From Nostoc foliaceum FACHB-393 (GTDB taxonomy: Bacteria > Cyanobacteriota > Cyanobacteriia > Cyanobacteriales > Nostocaceae), in the NCBI RefSeq assembly GCF_014698505.1, contig NZ_JACJTD010000026.1:47487-111486 (forward strand): a stretch of DNA of 64,000 bases, in the 5' to 3' direction. Shown in pieces: positions 26,903 to 35,598 of the stretch (position 1 is its first letter; each line of letters opens with the position of its first letter). The translations under genes were made by a program, and so were the position numbers. The notes beneath the pieces are model-generated. The model was not told the origin of the DNA. It worked only from the letters and a program-made list of their open reading frames with translations, and searched no databases.

Positions 26903-27523
26903 ATGATGAAGTTACCGCAGACGATTCCAGTTCTTTTTTTAGGGGCTATTTTGGCTATGCTTTCCCCTGAACTTTGTACTGCTTTCACTATTCAAGAGGT
27001 AGCTAGTCTTGCCCAAGCATCAAGCGATTTACCAGTAGTTAAATCAGCAGGATTGTCCCCCGATATGGATGTACCTTGGTCAAAAGCCGTGAGAATCGTT
27101 GACCCTTTTGAAGGGGAATTTCTTGGGGTTTTTGACCGCAACTCCTTAGGTGGCTATTTGTACCGTGAGGGTTCAAAGCAAGTTATTAGTTTGTGGACAC
27201 CTTCGAGCATTCGAGTCCTCGTAACTGTAAATTCAGGTCAAGCAACGTCTTCTTTCTACACCGCAGGTCATGTGTATCCCAGACCTGACTTTCTTCCGTT
27301 TGTCACTACTAAGAAAGTCGATAAACTTTTGCTCAAGGTCAGGGACAAAGTTTTTCAATTAGATGGTTCAACTGGCACATTTGCTGTCAGTCAAGAATTA
27401 GCCACTGCTTTGAAAAATGCTCCAGATGAGAACTTAAACATCAGACTAGTCTTAGAAGGAGGTCAAACTGTTGATAGCGAAATTGGCAAAGGGACGGTGA
27501 AAGCGTGGCGAAGTGTTTACTAA
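26903..27523 (+). CDS. Secreted protein of unknown function
   Basis: A 206-aa protein from the ATG at 26903 (a TTG at 26888 would add 5 residues). It has a signal peptide (MMKLPQTIPVLFLGAILAML, cleavage probably near CTAFT, residues ~28-31). The mature part is beta-rich with no motif I recognise; segments include VPWSKAVRIVDPFEGEFLG and KVDKLLLKVRDKVFQLDG, the latter reminiscent of a beta-sandwich strand pair. No cysteines in the mature core. It should be periplasmic or outer-membrane associated. Monocistronic; downstream DNA is repeat-rich. Confidence 0.7.
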   Translation: MMKLPQTIPVLFLGAILAMLSPELCTAFTIQEVASLAQASSDLPVVKSAGLSPDMDVPWSKAVRIVDPFEGEFLGVFDRNSLGGYLYREGSKQVISLWTPSSIRVLVTVNSGQATSSFYTAGHVYPRPDFLPFVTTKKVDKLLLKVRDKVFQLDGSTGTFAVSQELATALKNAPDENLNIRLVLEGGQTVDSEIGKGTVKAWRSVY

Positions 27524-27789
27524 GCCAAGGCTATTATTTAAGATGTGATTCTGCTCAAAGTGATGACCAAATAATTACTAATTAGTAATATTTATATAAA
27601 GCACAAAGCCGTACTTAATAAGTAATTATATGAATTATAATGAGACATCGTTGGCGTTTATGAGATTACTAGTATGAAACGGCCAACTGCTTAGGTGTAG
27701 CCCGCACTTCTCTACGAGACACTGCGCGTAGCTTGCTTCCACGAAGTGGTACGACAAGCTCAGTGACCATTGTAGACATTGCTCTTTGA
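27524..27789. repeat. Spacer with Nostoc-type dispersed repeat
   Basis: The segment 27690-27760 carries cttctctacgagacactgcg and gcttgcttccacgaagtgg words that also occur, varied, at ~10720 and ~63775. It lies directly downstream of the orphan HTH gene, where a longer protein of that family would be expected to continue. Confidence 0.5.
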
Positions 27790-28065
27790 TTATCCACTAC
27801 TTTGAGACTGCTGGTAGCGACGCAAAACAGATTGGATATTTTTTTTACAAACCTCTTCACCAACTACCTGAGAAAGCTCTCGCCACAGCTGAGAACCGAC
27901 TTGTTTGATGTAGTCGTGTTCATAACTTATCTGCACCGCAATTTCCGCATAGGTGCGTCCCAGCCAACTTTCCAGCAAGACTACAGATTGAACATCATTG
28001 AGTCTTTGCCTAAAGGTAGACCATAAAAGAGTATCGACTAGATTCAGCGCCTCTTGTGCCGTCAT
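27790..28065 (-). CDS. Stand-alone VMAP-type N-terminal HTH domain
   Basis: A 91-aa soluble protein: MTAQEALNLVDTLL, NDVQSVVLLESWLGRTYAEIA, YIKQVGSQLWRELSQVVGE and a basic end NIQSVLRRY. This is the winged-helix/HTH domain normally found at the N-terminus of cyanobacterial NB-ARC, TIR, WD40 or vWA-MoxR-associated (VMAP) proteins, where it helps in assembly. Here it ends in a stop after the domain, and the DNA that follows is dispersed repeat, so it is either a fragment of a lost STAND protein or a free adaptor. The frame is intact and has an ATG start. It is divergent from the amidase gene (194 bp apart). Family assignment from memory of the motif; no search made. Confidence 0.7.
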   Translation of the reverse strand: MTAQEALNLVDTLLWSTFRQRLNDVQSVVLLESWLGRTYAEIAVQISYEHDYIKQVGSQLWRELSQVVGEEVCKKNIQSVLRRYQQSQSSG

Positions 28066-28259
28066 GGGTTAGTCTGCTTTATTTATAGGTTGAACTTATA
28101 AAATTTCTCTTTTTAATCAGATTTTTACGTAAAAAGTTACATTTTTTTACAGTAACGACTCACTTTTTCTCACCGACAGAGCGATCGATCGGGTTAATAA
28201 TTAATACAGTATAGTGAGTTAAACCATACCTCTCAAGTTATAAAAAGGACATCAACTCT

Positions 28260-29021
28260 ATGAAATTTGGTATTGATATGGGACACAATTGCCCTCCTCA
28301 CGATACAGGGGCAACAGGTATCCAACAAGAAGATATTTTAACGAAAGCAGTTGGTACAAAGTTGATCCAAAAGCTAAAAGCCGCAGGTCATACGGTTATT
28401 GATTGCACTCCTGCAAGTGCTAGTAGTGTAAACGATTCTCTGAGACAACGAGTCAATAAAGCAAACGCCAATAACGTTAACGTCTTTATTTCGATTCACT
28501 TTAATAAGTTCAACACTATAGCTAATGGCACAGAAATTTTTGCCATTAGCAATACATCAAAAGGTATCGCTAAATCAGTTTTAAAAGAGATTGTTAAGCT
28601 TGGATTCAATGATAGAAAAGTTAAAAATGCAGATTTCTTTGTTATCAAAAATACACAAATGCCAGCTATTTTAATTGAGTGCTGCTTTTGTGATGCCAAA
28701 GTAGATATGGATCGCTTTGATGCTGAAAAAATGGCCGAAGCAATTAAAGATGGATTAATTGGTGAGTCAGATGATGAAGCTAAATCTGATAAAAATTACA
28801 TTTTGGAAGTTACAACAAGAACGGTTTTAAAGCCTTCCACAGAACAGGCATCAGAGCTACCAAAAGAATCTCTATTCGATCTTGAACCAGGGACTTACCC
28901 CATTTTAGATGTCCGTTTTGAAGAGAATCATTACTGGGTTAAGTGGTCTGATAAAAGTAAAGTAAACCGAGATAGGCATTTTGTTTTTGCTGGACATGCC
29001 AAAGTTATAGAAAAGAATTAA
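28260..29021 (+). CDS. N-acetylmuramoyl-L-alanine amidase (Amidase_3) without signal peptide
   Basis: A 253-aa zinc amidase that cleaves the bond between MurNAc and L-Ala in peptidoglycan. Zinc ligands fit H9 (DMGHN), E24 and H80 (SIHFN), and the catalytic glutamate is E140 (ILIECCF). Residues ~180-253 form a C-terminal beta-rich module (TTRTVLKPSTEQ, YWVKWSDKS), SH3-like and probably wall-binding (inference). It begins directly with MKFGIDMGHNCPPHDTG, the first strand of the domain, so there is no signal peptide or anchor. That differs from housekeeping AmiC and resembles endolysins. AAGGA precedes the ATG. The multi-domain hydrolase follows 90 bp downstream, probably co-transcribed. Confidence 0.9.
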   Translation: MKFGIDMGHNCPPHDTGATGIQQEDILTKAVGTKLIQKLKAAGHTVIDCTPASASSVNDSLRQRVNKANANNVNVFISIHFNKFNTIANGTEIFAISNTSKGIAKSVLKEIVKLGFNDRKVKNADFFVIKNTQMPAILIECCFCDAKVDMDRFDAEKMAEAIKDGLIGESDDEAKSDKNYILEVTTRTVLKPSTEQASELPKESLFDLEPGTYPILDVRFEENHYWVKWSDKSKVNRDRHFVFAGHAKVIEKN

Positions 29022-29111
29022 CTAATTATATCTAAATTATTTGTTAACACCTAGATCCTCGAATTTTTAAAAGATTTGGGGATCTGCAAAAATTTTTAAT
29101 AGGAGAAAGAT

Positions 29112-30674
29112 ATGTCATTACTAGATAATTTAGTCAACAATTATTTTAAGAAAGATTTAGCAGTAATATTTACAGATATTGGCATTGATACTGCAAGAGT
29201 TTCTGAGATAAATAGGCAAATTTTAAAAGAAGTTACCCTTGCTCAATGGTTACTAGAGTCTACTAGAGGGAAAAGCGATCTTGCTGTCCATGCTAACAAT
29301 TTTGCCGGATTAAAATGGCGAGATCCTGATATGAGAGGGTTTGCCGAACCGTTGAAAATCAAAGTTCCTTCTGAGTCAGAAGAAGTTGAGTTCTGTAAAT
29401 TTACAGATATAGACGCTTTTATTATTGGTTATTGGAAGTTTTTAACTCGCACTCCCTATAAAGGCTTAGAAGATCATACCAACACGCCAGAAAATTTCCT
29501 TGGCTTTCTCAAGGGTAAAGGCTATTCATCCGATCCTAACTATGTGAATAAAGTTGTGAATTTGCTTCCAGAGGCACAGAATTTACTGGCTAATGTCGGT
29601 GGAGTTACAATTGCTCCGGTAGAAAAACTACAGCTAATTCGTGCGCCAAAAGAAGTGGAAGTAGGACAAAGTTTCAGGGTTGAAGGTATAGCTCGTTTAG
29701 AGGACAGTGGCAAAATTTTGTCGGTGATGATTGATGACAAATTTCCAGCCCCAAATGTAGCAATTAGTCAGGATGGCAAATGGCAATTTGATTTAGTCTT
29801 TAAACAAGAAGGCGATCGCCGCATGATAATTGCTGTTGATGATCAAACTCTAGAGATCCAAATTAAAGTTGTTGTTCCTTTCGATCACAAGGACGATGAG
29901 AACACTCAACAACCTACAGCATCCAGTTTACCAGGGGCGAAGGTAATTAAACTCGGTGGTAGTGTGGGAATTGGCGGAGTCAATAAAGCTGATGATGTTA
30001 AGGCTATTAAGGCGCGATTGCATGAGCTAGGCTACACATGGGTAGGTGATCCTAACCGTGCAGACATAGACAGAGGACTCTTTGACGGAATCAAACTATT
30101 TCAGTCAATTATTGCTGGTCGCAGTACTGTTAATGGTGATGGTCGAGTTGATGTTGGTGGAATCACTCATCGATGGTTGCAAGCAGCTAACGCACCACGG
30201 TGGGAGTTGATGCCAAAAAGCGACCCTGTTAATGGTTTCGTTAACGGTGAACTGGAAGACACCCAAGATAATCACGATTTTGGAACACACTGGTTAGCTG
30301 ATGTTATTAAAAAAATTGCCCAAGATTATCAAAACAGTTATCGTAATACTCACCCCACAGCTGCTCCATTCGCAATTAACGATGTTAGCCTTCCTCATGG
30401 AGGGGATACTCCCGACCATCATGGACATGAAACTGGCATGATGTGCGATATTTACTTACCCAAAAAAAATCGATATTTTGGTGGCATCATTTGGTCGAGT
30501 TCTGAATATGATCAAGATGCTGCACGAGCTATTCTCAAGTCTATTCAGAAGCAAAAACTGGTAAGGGCAGTCTTTTTTAACGATCAACAGCTAATTAAAG
30601 AGAAACTTTGTGTTTCTCTGAGTGGTCACGATAATCATATTCATTTTGAAATTAACCCACCAGTGAGGAGCTAA
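29112..30674 (+). CDS. Multi-domain peptidoglycan hydrolase: glucosaminidase + Ig-like + MepA/M15-like peptidase
   Basis: A 520-aa leaderless protein with three readable parts. Residues ~15-160 are a FlgJ-type glucosaminidase with catalytic glutamate in AQWLLESTRGKSDLA (E49) and NNFAGLKW. Residues ~172-255 are a beta-sandwich (APKEVEVGQSFRVEGIARL). Residues ~280-365 resemble a peptidoglycan-binding helix bundle (DDVKAIKARLHELGY). Residues ~385-520 are a LAS metallopeptidase with HxxGxxxD (H439, D446) and GHDNHIHFE (H509, H511), as in MepA. It should cut both glycan and peptide bonds. AGGAG precedes the ATG. It forms a pair with the upstream amidase. With no signal peptide, export needs a holin, lysis or a dedicated machine; none is seen nearby. 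Confidence 0.85.
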   Translation: MSLLDNLVNNYFKKDLAVIFTDIGIDTARVSEINRQILKEVTLAQWLLESTRGKSDLAVHANNFAGLKWRDPDMRGFAEPLKIKVPSESEEVEFCKFTDIDAFIIGYWKFLTRTPYKGLEDHTNTPENFLGFLKGKGYSSDPNYVNKVVNLLPEAQNLLANVGGVTIAPVEKLQLIRAPKEVEVGQSFRVEGIARLEDSGKILSVMIDDKFPAPNVAISQDGKWQFDLVFKQEGDRRMIIAVDDQTLEIQIKVVVPFDHKDDENTQQPTASSLPGAKVIKLGGSVGIGGVNKADDVKAIKARLHELGYTWVGDPNRADIDRGLFDGIKLFQSIIAGRSTVNGDGRVDVGGITHRWLQAANAPRWELMPKSDPVNGFVNGELEDTQDNHDFGTHWLADVIKKIAQDYQNSYRNTHPTAAPFAINDVSLPHGGDTPDHHGHETGMMCDIYLPKKNRYFGGIIWSSSEYDQDAARAILKSIQKQKLVRAVFFNDQQLIKEKLCVSLSGHDNHIHFEINPPVRS

Positions 30675-30707
30675 TTCTTGGTGAGTTGATGCATTGGATT
30701 TCACCAC

Positions 30708-30744
30708 TATCTAAACCTTTTCTCAACTAGGGAGAGGTTTAAAA
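30708..30744. terminator. Possible terminator between convergent genes
   Basis: The stem taaacctttt..ggagaggttta (about 30711-30740) lies between the convergent hydrolase and the 452-aa gene. The stem is imperfect and the T-run is weak on either strand, so this is tentative. Confidence 0.35.
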
Positions 30745-30753
30745 AGCTTATTC

Positions 30754-32112
30754 TTATAACTTCTGCCCTGCGTAAATTGATCGCACTTCACCGTTACGGC
30801 GGATAACAGCTTCGCCATTACTAACATCTACTAGCGTCCAACCGCTTGAGCCAATGCTTTCACCCATATTAATGCGACGAGTCACGCCATCAATTTTAAA
30901 TAAAGCGGCAGATTTGTTACCCAACTCTAGCAATCCCTCTAAAGTATTACTCGGAGCAACTGCGATCGCAGTTGCCGGATATACTTGTTCTTGGGTAATA
31001 GTTGGTTCTGACTCTGGGGCGAGGGCTGCACGTAATGGAACTACTGGTAATGCAGGCAGAGGCTTGGGTGTTTGCCGCACGGTAATGGGTGCAGTTTTCG
31101 CAGCTACAGGTTTAAGTTCGGCTCTTACAGCCGCAGCTAACATGTTGACAGTTACAGGCTTGGCAGCTTGTCGCACCGTGTTCAGGGCATTTTTCACAAC
31201 ATTTGGTTGAGATCCCTGTAACGCACTAGCAACTTGTGGTAAAAGTGTGGGAGTCCCAGGAATAGCCGGCAGCGCATAGCGCATTGGCGACGGCGCTTGA
31301 TAAACGGGAACGTAGATCCGCTCAACAACGCTTCCAGAACGGTTAGGGGCTGGTGGTGTATTGTTTGCTAAAAGGGGAAGTGGTGGTAGATTACCAGTTG
31401 TTTGCCCGTTACCAAGAGCTATTTGGTTAGTATTTGCCTGATTGGAGAATCCAGATATGACAGATTTTTGATTGCTTTTTGCTCCTTGCTTATCTATAAC
31501 TGCTAGCGATTGGAGCATGTAGTCAACCAACTCTGCCTCAATTTCTACTTTTGTTGGCAACTGTGACTGCGCTTGCGGCACTAGAAGAGCTGGCTGGGCC
31601 AAGTTGGTATTTAAAAGATATACGACTCCAGACTGTACCAGGTAGATAATACCAGCGATCGCCACGCCTAAAGTTGTTCCTACAATTAGCAGTTTGCCCA
31701 AAGTCCGACTACTTTTCTGATGCTTTCTACTAACTGGTTTAACGGTGGCGGTGTCAAATACAACGGTGCTCAAGTGCTTGTGGTTATTTTGAGCAACTGA
31801 CTGTACTGGTTGATTCACTGTGTTCGGTAAGATAATCTGCGGTATCGTAACTGTTTGCAGCACGTTTTCTGGAGGCGACTGGCGTTGAGGTTGGGGAGAA
31901 ACCCCAGCAACAGACTGGTTCGATTTCTTCTGCCTACTGTGGCTAACGGTTTGAAAAAGCAGATTACCACTAACATCCAGAATGGAGTCGATATCGGCAA
32001 AGAGTTCATCCATTAAACCATCAGCATAGTTTTCTATCGACCAAGGCTCGTTGGCGATTAAGTCTTCTGATGGTTCCGGTACTATGAGACGGGTGCTGGC
32101 TTCTTGTAACAT
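30754..32112 (-). CDS. Membrane-anchored protein with PilP-like C-terminal segment
   Basis: A 452-aa protein. An acidic N-terminus (~1-50), a basic linker, a single hydrophobic helix (KLLIVGTTLGVAIAGIIYLV, ~142-161), then a long Ala/Pro/Gln-rich region (~175-390) and a short folded C-terminus (~392-452: LEGLLELGNKSAALFKIDG, RINMGESIGSSGWTLV, RNGEVRSIYAGQKL). The C-terminus resembles the small beta domain of type IV pilus or secretion assembly proteins (PilP/GspC homology region): a beta pattern with GESIG..GW.LV and VRSIYAGQ. Such proteins span the periplasm. The assignment is only by pattern; no pilus genes are adjacent. It is divergent from nothing and 230 bp from mnmG on the same strand. 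Confidence 0.65.
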   Translation of the reverse strand: MLQEASTRLIVPEPSEDLIANEPWSIENYADGLMDELFADIDSILDVSGNLLFQTVSHSRQKKSNQSVAGVSPQPQRQSPPENVLQTVTIPQIILPNTVNQPVQSVAQNNHKHLSTVVFDTATVKPVSRKHQKSSRTLGKLLIVGTTLGVAIAGIIYLVQSGVVYLLNTNLAQPALLVPQAQSQLPTKVEIEAELVDYMLQSLAVIDKQGAKSNQKSVISGFSNQANTNQIALGNGQTTGNLPPLPLLANNTPPAPNRSGSVVERIYVPVYQAPSPMRYALPAIPGTPTLLPQVASALQGSQPNVVKNALNTVRQAAKPVTVNMLAAAVRAELKPVAAKTAPITVRQTPKPLPALPVVPLRAALAPESEPTITQEQVYPATAIAVAPSNTLEGLLELGNKSAALFKIDGVTRRINMGESIGSSGWTLVDVSNGEAVIRRNGEVRSIYAGQKL

Positions 32113-32342
32113 AGACTTTCTGGGTTGTTGCTAGGACGAGGAAACGCCGCGCCTACTGCCTGGGAATTAGGATTACAGATAAAATATCCAATCCGCCGTC
32201 TTATTGAGACGAGTTGGTTGAGCGTTGGTATTAAAGTCAACTTTAATCTGGGGATTGTTGATGATGCCACTACTAATATTTATGTCATCTATCATACCAA
32301 TCTCCCTCCCTACTACTATACTCAGTCTTTATCAAGCTTGTG

Positions 32343-34265
32343 TTAAGCTAATGCTGGAAACTCTGATTGGCTCTTGGTTCTACGCAATTCTAAATATAAT
32401 AATAAAGCGTTAACGTCTGCTGGGTTTACACCACCAATACGTGCAGCTTGACCAAGAGTGAGTGGTTTTACGTGAGTTAGCTTTTCCCGTGCCTCTTTAG
32501 AAAGAGTATCAATTGTTGTATAGTCCAAATCCGCAGGTAACTGGCGGTGCGCTTGGCGGGCAATTTGGTCAATTTGATTTTGTTGCCTAGCGAGATAGCC
32601 AGAATATTTGATGTCAATTTCTGCACCTTCTTTCTCGGCACGGTTGAGGTTGGGGTTTCCCAGTCCGAACCTGTCGAGGTCAACGTAATGGAATCCCGGA
32701 CGGCGCAGCAAGTCATTGAGAGTAATTGAACCTTTGATTGCTTGTTGGGTATTAGATGCGATCGCTATTCCCATTTCATCATGTTCTTTGACTCGTGTAG
32801 CTTGCAATCTTTGTTTTTCTATGGTAATATTTGCCTGTTTTTGGGTAAATAGATCCCAGCGGCGATCATCAATTAAACCAATTTCTCGCCCCAAAGGTGT
32901 CAAGCGTTGGTCGGCATTGTCAGAACGCAATATCAATCGGTACTCAGACCTACTGGTAAGCATCCGGTAAGGTTCTCGTAAATCCTTTGTACACAGGTCA
33001 TCAACTAGCGTTCCAATGTAACTTTGCTCACGGGCAAAGACAATCATTTCTTGAGAACCAACAAATCGAGCTGCGTTAATTCCCGCCACAAGCCCTTGAG
33101 CGGCGGCTTCTTCATAACCTGTGGTGCCATTAATCTGCCCAGCACAAAATAGTCCGGCAATCTTCTTAGTCATCAGTGTGGGGTAACACTGAGTTGCAGG
33201 TAAATAGTCATATTCCACAGCATACGCCGGACGTAGCATCACACATTTTTCCAAACCGGGGAGAGTCCGCAACATTTGCAATTGCAAATTTTCTGGTAAC
33301 CCTGTGGAAAAACCTTGGATATAAAGTTCGGGTATATCCCGTCCTTCTGGTTCAATAAAGATTTGATGGCTTTCCTTATCGGCAAAGCGCACAATCTTAT
33401 CTTCAATACTGGGACAATAACGCGGCCCTTTCGCTTCCACCCAACCGCCATAAACTGGCGATAGGTGCAAATTATCTTGAATTAGGCGATGGGTTTCAGC
33501 GGTTGTGCGGGTGATGTAACAAGGCATCTGTTCCCGTTCTACCCACGCCTCTGGGTCAAAGCTAAACCAGCGGACATCTTCATCCCCTGGCTGGATGAGC
33601 ATTTTACTATAATCTACCGATCGCTTGTCTACCCGTGCTGGAGTTCCAGTTTTGAGTCTTCCGGTTTCAAATCCCAGGCGATTCAGGGTTTGTGTCAATC
33701 CTTCAGCCGCAAATTCTCCAGCCCGTCCGGCTGGCATTGATTTGTTACCAACCCAAATTTTACCCCCCAGGAAGGTGCCAGTTGTCAAGATGACTGCTTT
33801 ACATTGGAACCCTACACCAAAATAAGTTTCAACGCCGATAACTTCACCGTTAGCACCCAGCACCAAATCTGTTGCCATACTTTCGCGGATTGTCAAGTTT
33901 TCTTGATTCTCGACAATATTCTTCATCACCGCTGCATATTCGCGCTTGTCTGTCTGGGCGCGTAATGCCCAAACAGCAGGCCCCCGTGAAGAGTTGAGGA
34001 TACGTTTTTGCAGGTAGGTGCGGTCTGCTACTTTACCAATTTCCCCACCAAGTGCATCTACCTCATGGGTCAACTGAGATTTGGCCGGGCCACCCACTGC
34101 TGGGTTACAAGGTTGCCAAGCGATTCTATCCAAGTTGAGCGTCAATAGCAGGGTACGACAACCGAGGCGTGCAGAGGCGAGAGCTGCTTCGCAACCGGAG
34201 TGACCTGCACCGACGACTATGACATCAAAAGCGTCTTGGAATTCAACGGAATTGTGCATGGTCAT
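32343..34265 (-). CDS. mnmG: tRNA uridine-5-carboxymethylaminomethyl modification enzyme MnmG
   Basis: A 640-aa flavoprotein (GidA). With MnmE it modifies U34 of certain tRNAs using FAD, NADH and methylene-THF. N-terminal Rossmann motif FDVIVVGAGHSGCEAALASA; family signatures CNPAVGGPAKSQLTHEVDAL and GRLKTGTPARVDKRS; LFCAGQINGTTGYEEAAAQG; RSEYRLILRSDNADQRLTP in the C-terminal part. Start chosen at the ATG 34265 (MTMHNSVEFQDAFDV); an upstream in-frame start at 34355 adds 30 unconserved residues. Length agrees with cyanobacterial MnmG. mnmE is not in the window. Soluble, highly conserved, so this call is secure. Confidence 0.97.
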   Translation of the reverse strand: MTMHNSVEFQDAFDVIVVGAGHSGCEAALASARLGCRTLLLTLNLDRIAWQPCNPAVGGPAKSQLTHEVDALGGEIGKVADRTYLQKRILNSSRGPAVWALRAQTDKREYAAVMKNIVENQENLTIRESMATDLVLGANGEVIGVETYFGVGFQCKAVILTTGTFLGGKIWVGNKSMPAGRAGEFAAEGLTQTLNRLGFETGRLKTGTPARVDKRSVDYSKMLIQPGDEDVRWFSFDPEAWVEREQMPCYITRTTAETHRLIQDNLHLSPVYGGWVEAKGPRYCPSIEDKIVRFADKESHQIFIEPEGRDIPELYIQGFSTGLPENLQLQMLRTLPGLEKCVMLRPAYAVEYDYLPATQCYPTLMTKKIAGLFCAGQINGTTGYEEAAAQGLVAGINAARFVGSQEMIVFAREQSYIGTLVDDLCTKDLREPYRMLTSRSEYRLILRSDNADQRLTPLGREIGLIDDRRWDLFTQKQANITIEKQRLQATRVKEHDEMGIAIASNTQQAIKGSITLNDLLRRPGFHYVDLDRFGLGNPNLNRAEKEGAEIDIKYSGYLARQQNQIDQIARQAHRQLPADLDYTTIDTLSKEAREKLTHVKPLTLGQAARIGGVNPADVNALLLYLELRRTKSQSEFPALA

Positions 34266-34665
34266 ACTTACAGGATCAGCAAGCTTAGAGTTCTTTCCAA
34301 TTTTAACTGTTCCAGTGGTTTCATGGATGTATCTTTCTAATAAAAAAGTTATCAAATTTACTAGTACTCAATTAGAGACAAGTTTCTTTTTTTAACTTGA
34401 GCAATAAGTAAAAAATATAATATTTTTTAAGAATCGTGGCAATGTTCCAGTTTATTTACCACAGCAATTTTTCACATGGTTAACCATGAAAATAAGCTGA
34501 TTTGTTACGGTTATATATTAGATATATTGCATAAGTTATATAGAAGCATATATCAACGTGATAAATTCTCTGCTTTCATCTATATCATTTTTCGTTGTAA
34601 CTCATCAACAACAGATTACAAGAGATTTAGCACTTTTATTAAATCAACTAAACAATTATTTAAAA
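34266..34665. other. 400-bp intergenic region, AT-rich, no gene seen
   Basis: Between divergent mnmG and the M15 peptidase gene, so it holds both promoters. It is very AT-rich. A GTG at 34558 is in frame with the peptidase but would add 36 hydrophobic residues before an ATG at 34666 that better fits the anchor. No repeat or structured RNA is recognised. Confidence 0.45.
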
Positions 34666-35535
34666 ATGAAACTCCCCATCAGAAAGAAAAAAAATATTAC
34701 TAAAATTATCAGAAAAGCGACCTTCGTCAGTATAGTTGTCTTAATAATTTTTATTTTAGTAGCCAGTAATGAGATTACCCATCACAAATTGGCTAGAACT
34801 GCCCAACCATTAAATGGATGCTTGAGTAGTGATTTATTAACTTGTACCGATACCTCTAAAAAGACAATATTAGAACCATTTATTCCCAACCAAGAATTAA
34901 ATGAACAACAGCGTTTTTTATCTGCGATCGCTAGGAAGTTACCAGTTCCCCAGCCTGGTACTTATGAATATATTTTGCTACGAGCTTATGGTGCAGTCTT
35001 TGTAAATCAAGATGTCGAGATTAAACTACCGCCAAAATATATCTTTGCTAATGAACAAGAAACCCAAGAGTTTCAAACTACTTTAACAATGGGTCACGTT
35101 GATGGCACTAGGGATTGTTATTTACAAAAGTCGGCAGCTGATGCTTTAAATAAGGCGCGATCGCTACAAAAAATACCGCTAAAATCTGGTTATGGTTCTG
35201 GTGATTGCACTCGCACTTTTAACACAAATTTAAGATTTTGGCACAAATATGCTAATGAACAAATTTTGGCAAAAGTTAAAGAGGGTAAAGAGACAAAAAT
35301 TCTCGGTTTAGTTGCACCTCCTGGAACTTCACAACATCTCTGGGGATTAGCAATTGATTTACGCGTAGGTAGTAAAGAACAAAGAAAAGCTCTTAATGAA
35401 AATGGTTGGTTTCAAACTGTAGAAAACGATGTTCCACATTGGACTTATGTAGGTTTAACTGAAGAGAGTCTACCTCTATTTGGTTTTAAGAGACAAGTTT
35501 TTAGAGGCATTACTTATTGGATTACGCCACTTTAA
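34666..35535 (+). CDS. M15-family D,D-carboxypeptidase (VanY-like), membrane anchored
   Basis: A 289-aa protein from the ATG at 34666: KKKNITKIIRKATF then a hydrophobic helix (~19-37), a signal anchor. The exported domain has the M15 zinc motif SQHLWGLAIDLRVG (His and Asp ligands, ~222-232) and the final PHWTYVG (His), plus GSGDCTRTFNTNLRFWHKYA and the cysteine pair C-L-S-S-D and C-T-D near the start of the mature part. It trims peptidoglycan stem peptides. D,D- versus L,D-specificity cannot be read directly; D,D-carboxypeptidase/VanY fits the motif. The NYN gene follows 63 bp later on the same strand. Confidence 0.82.
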   Translation: MKLPIRKKKNITKIIRKATFVSIVVLIIFILVASNEITHHKLARTAQPLNGCLSSDLLTCTDTSKKTILEPFIPNQELNEQQRFLSAIARKLPVPQPGTYEYILLRAYGAVFVNQDVEIKLPPKYIFANEQETQEFQTTLTMGHVDGTRDCYLQKSAADALNKARSLQKIPLKSGYGSGDCTRTFNTNLRFWHKYANEQILAKVKEGKETKILGLVAPPGTSQHLWGLAIDLRVGSKEQRKALNENGWFQTVENDVPHWTYVGLTEESLPLFGFKRQVFRGITYWITPL

Positions 35536-35598
35536 TTGTTAGATAGTAATAAAACTTGGGAATACTAACCTAAAAGATGTATTGTCAGGGATTTAGCT

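Noticed and set aside
26838..26905. Short frame ending LREMINKGCPIIVFEDCTPDL
   Set aside because: Only ~25 codons after a stop; protein-like but too short to support a call. It overlaps the start region of the secreted protein.
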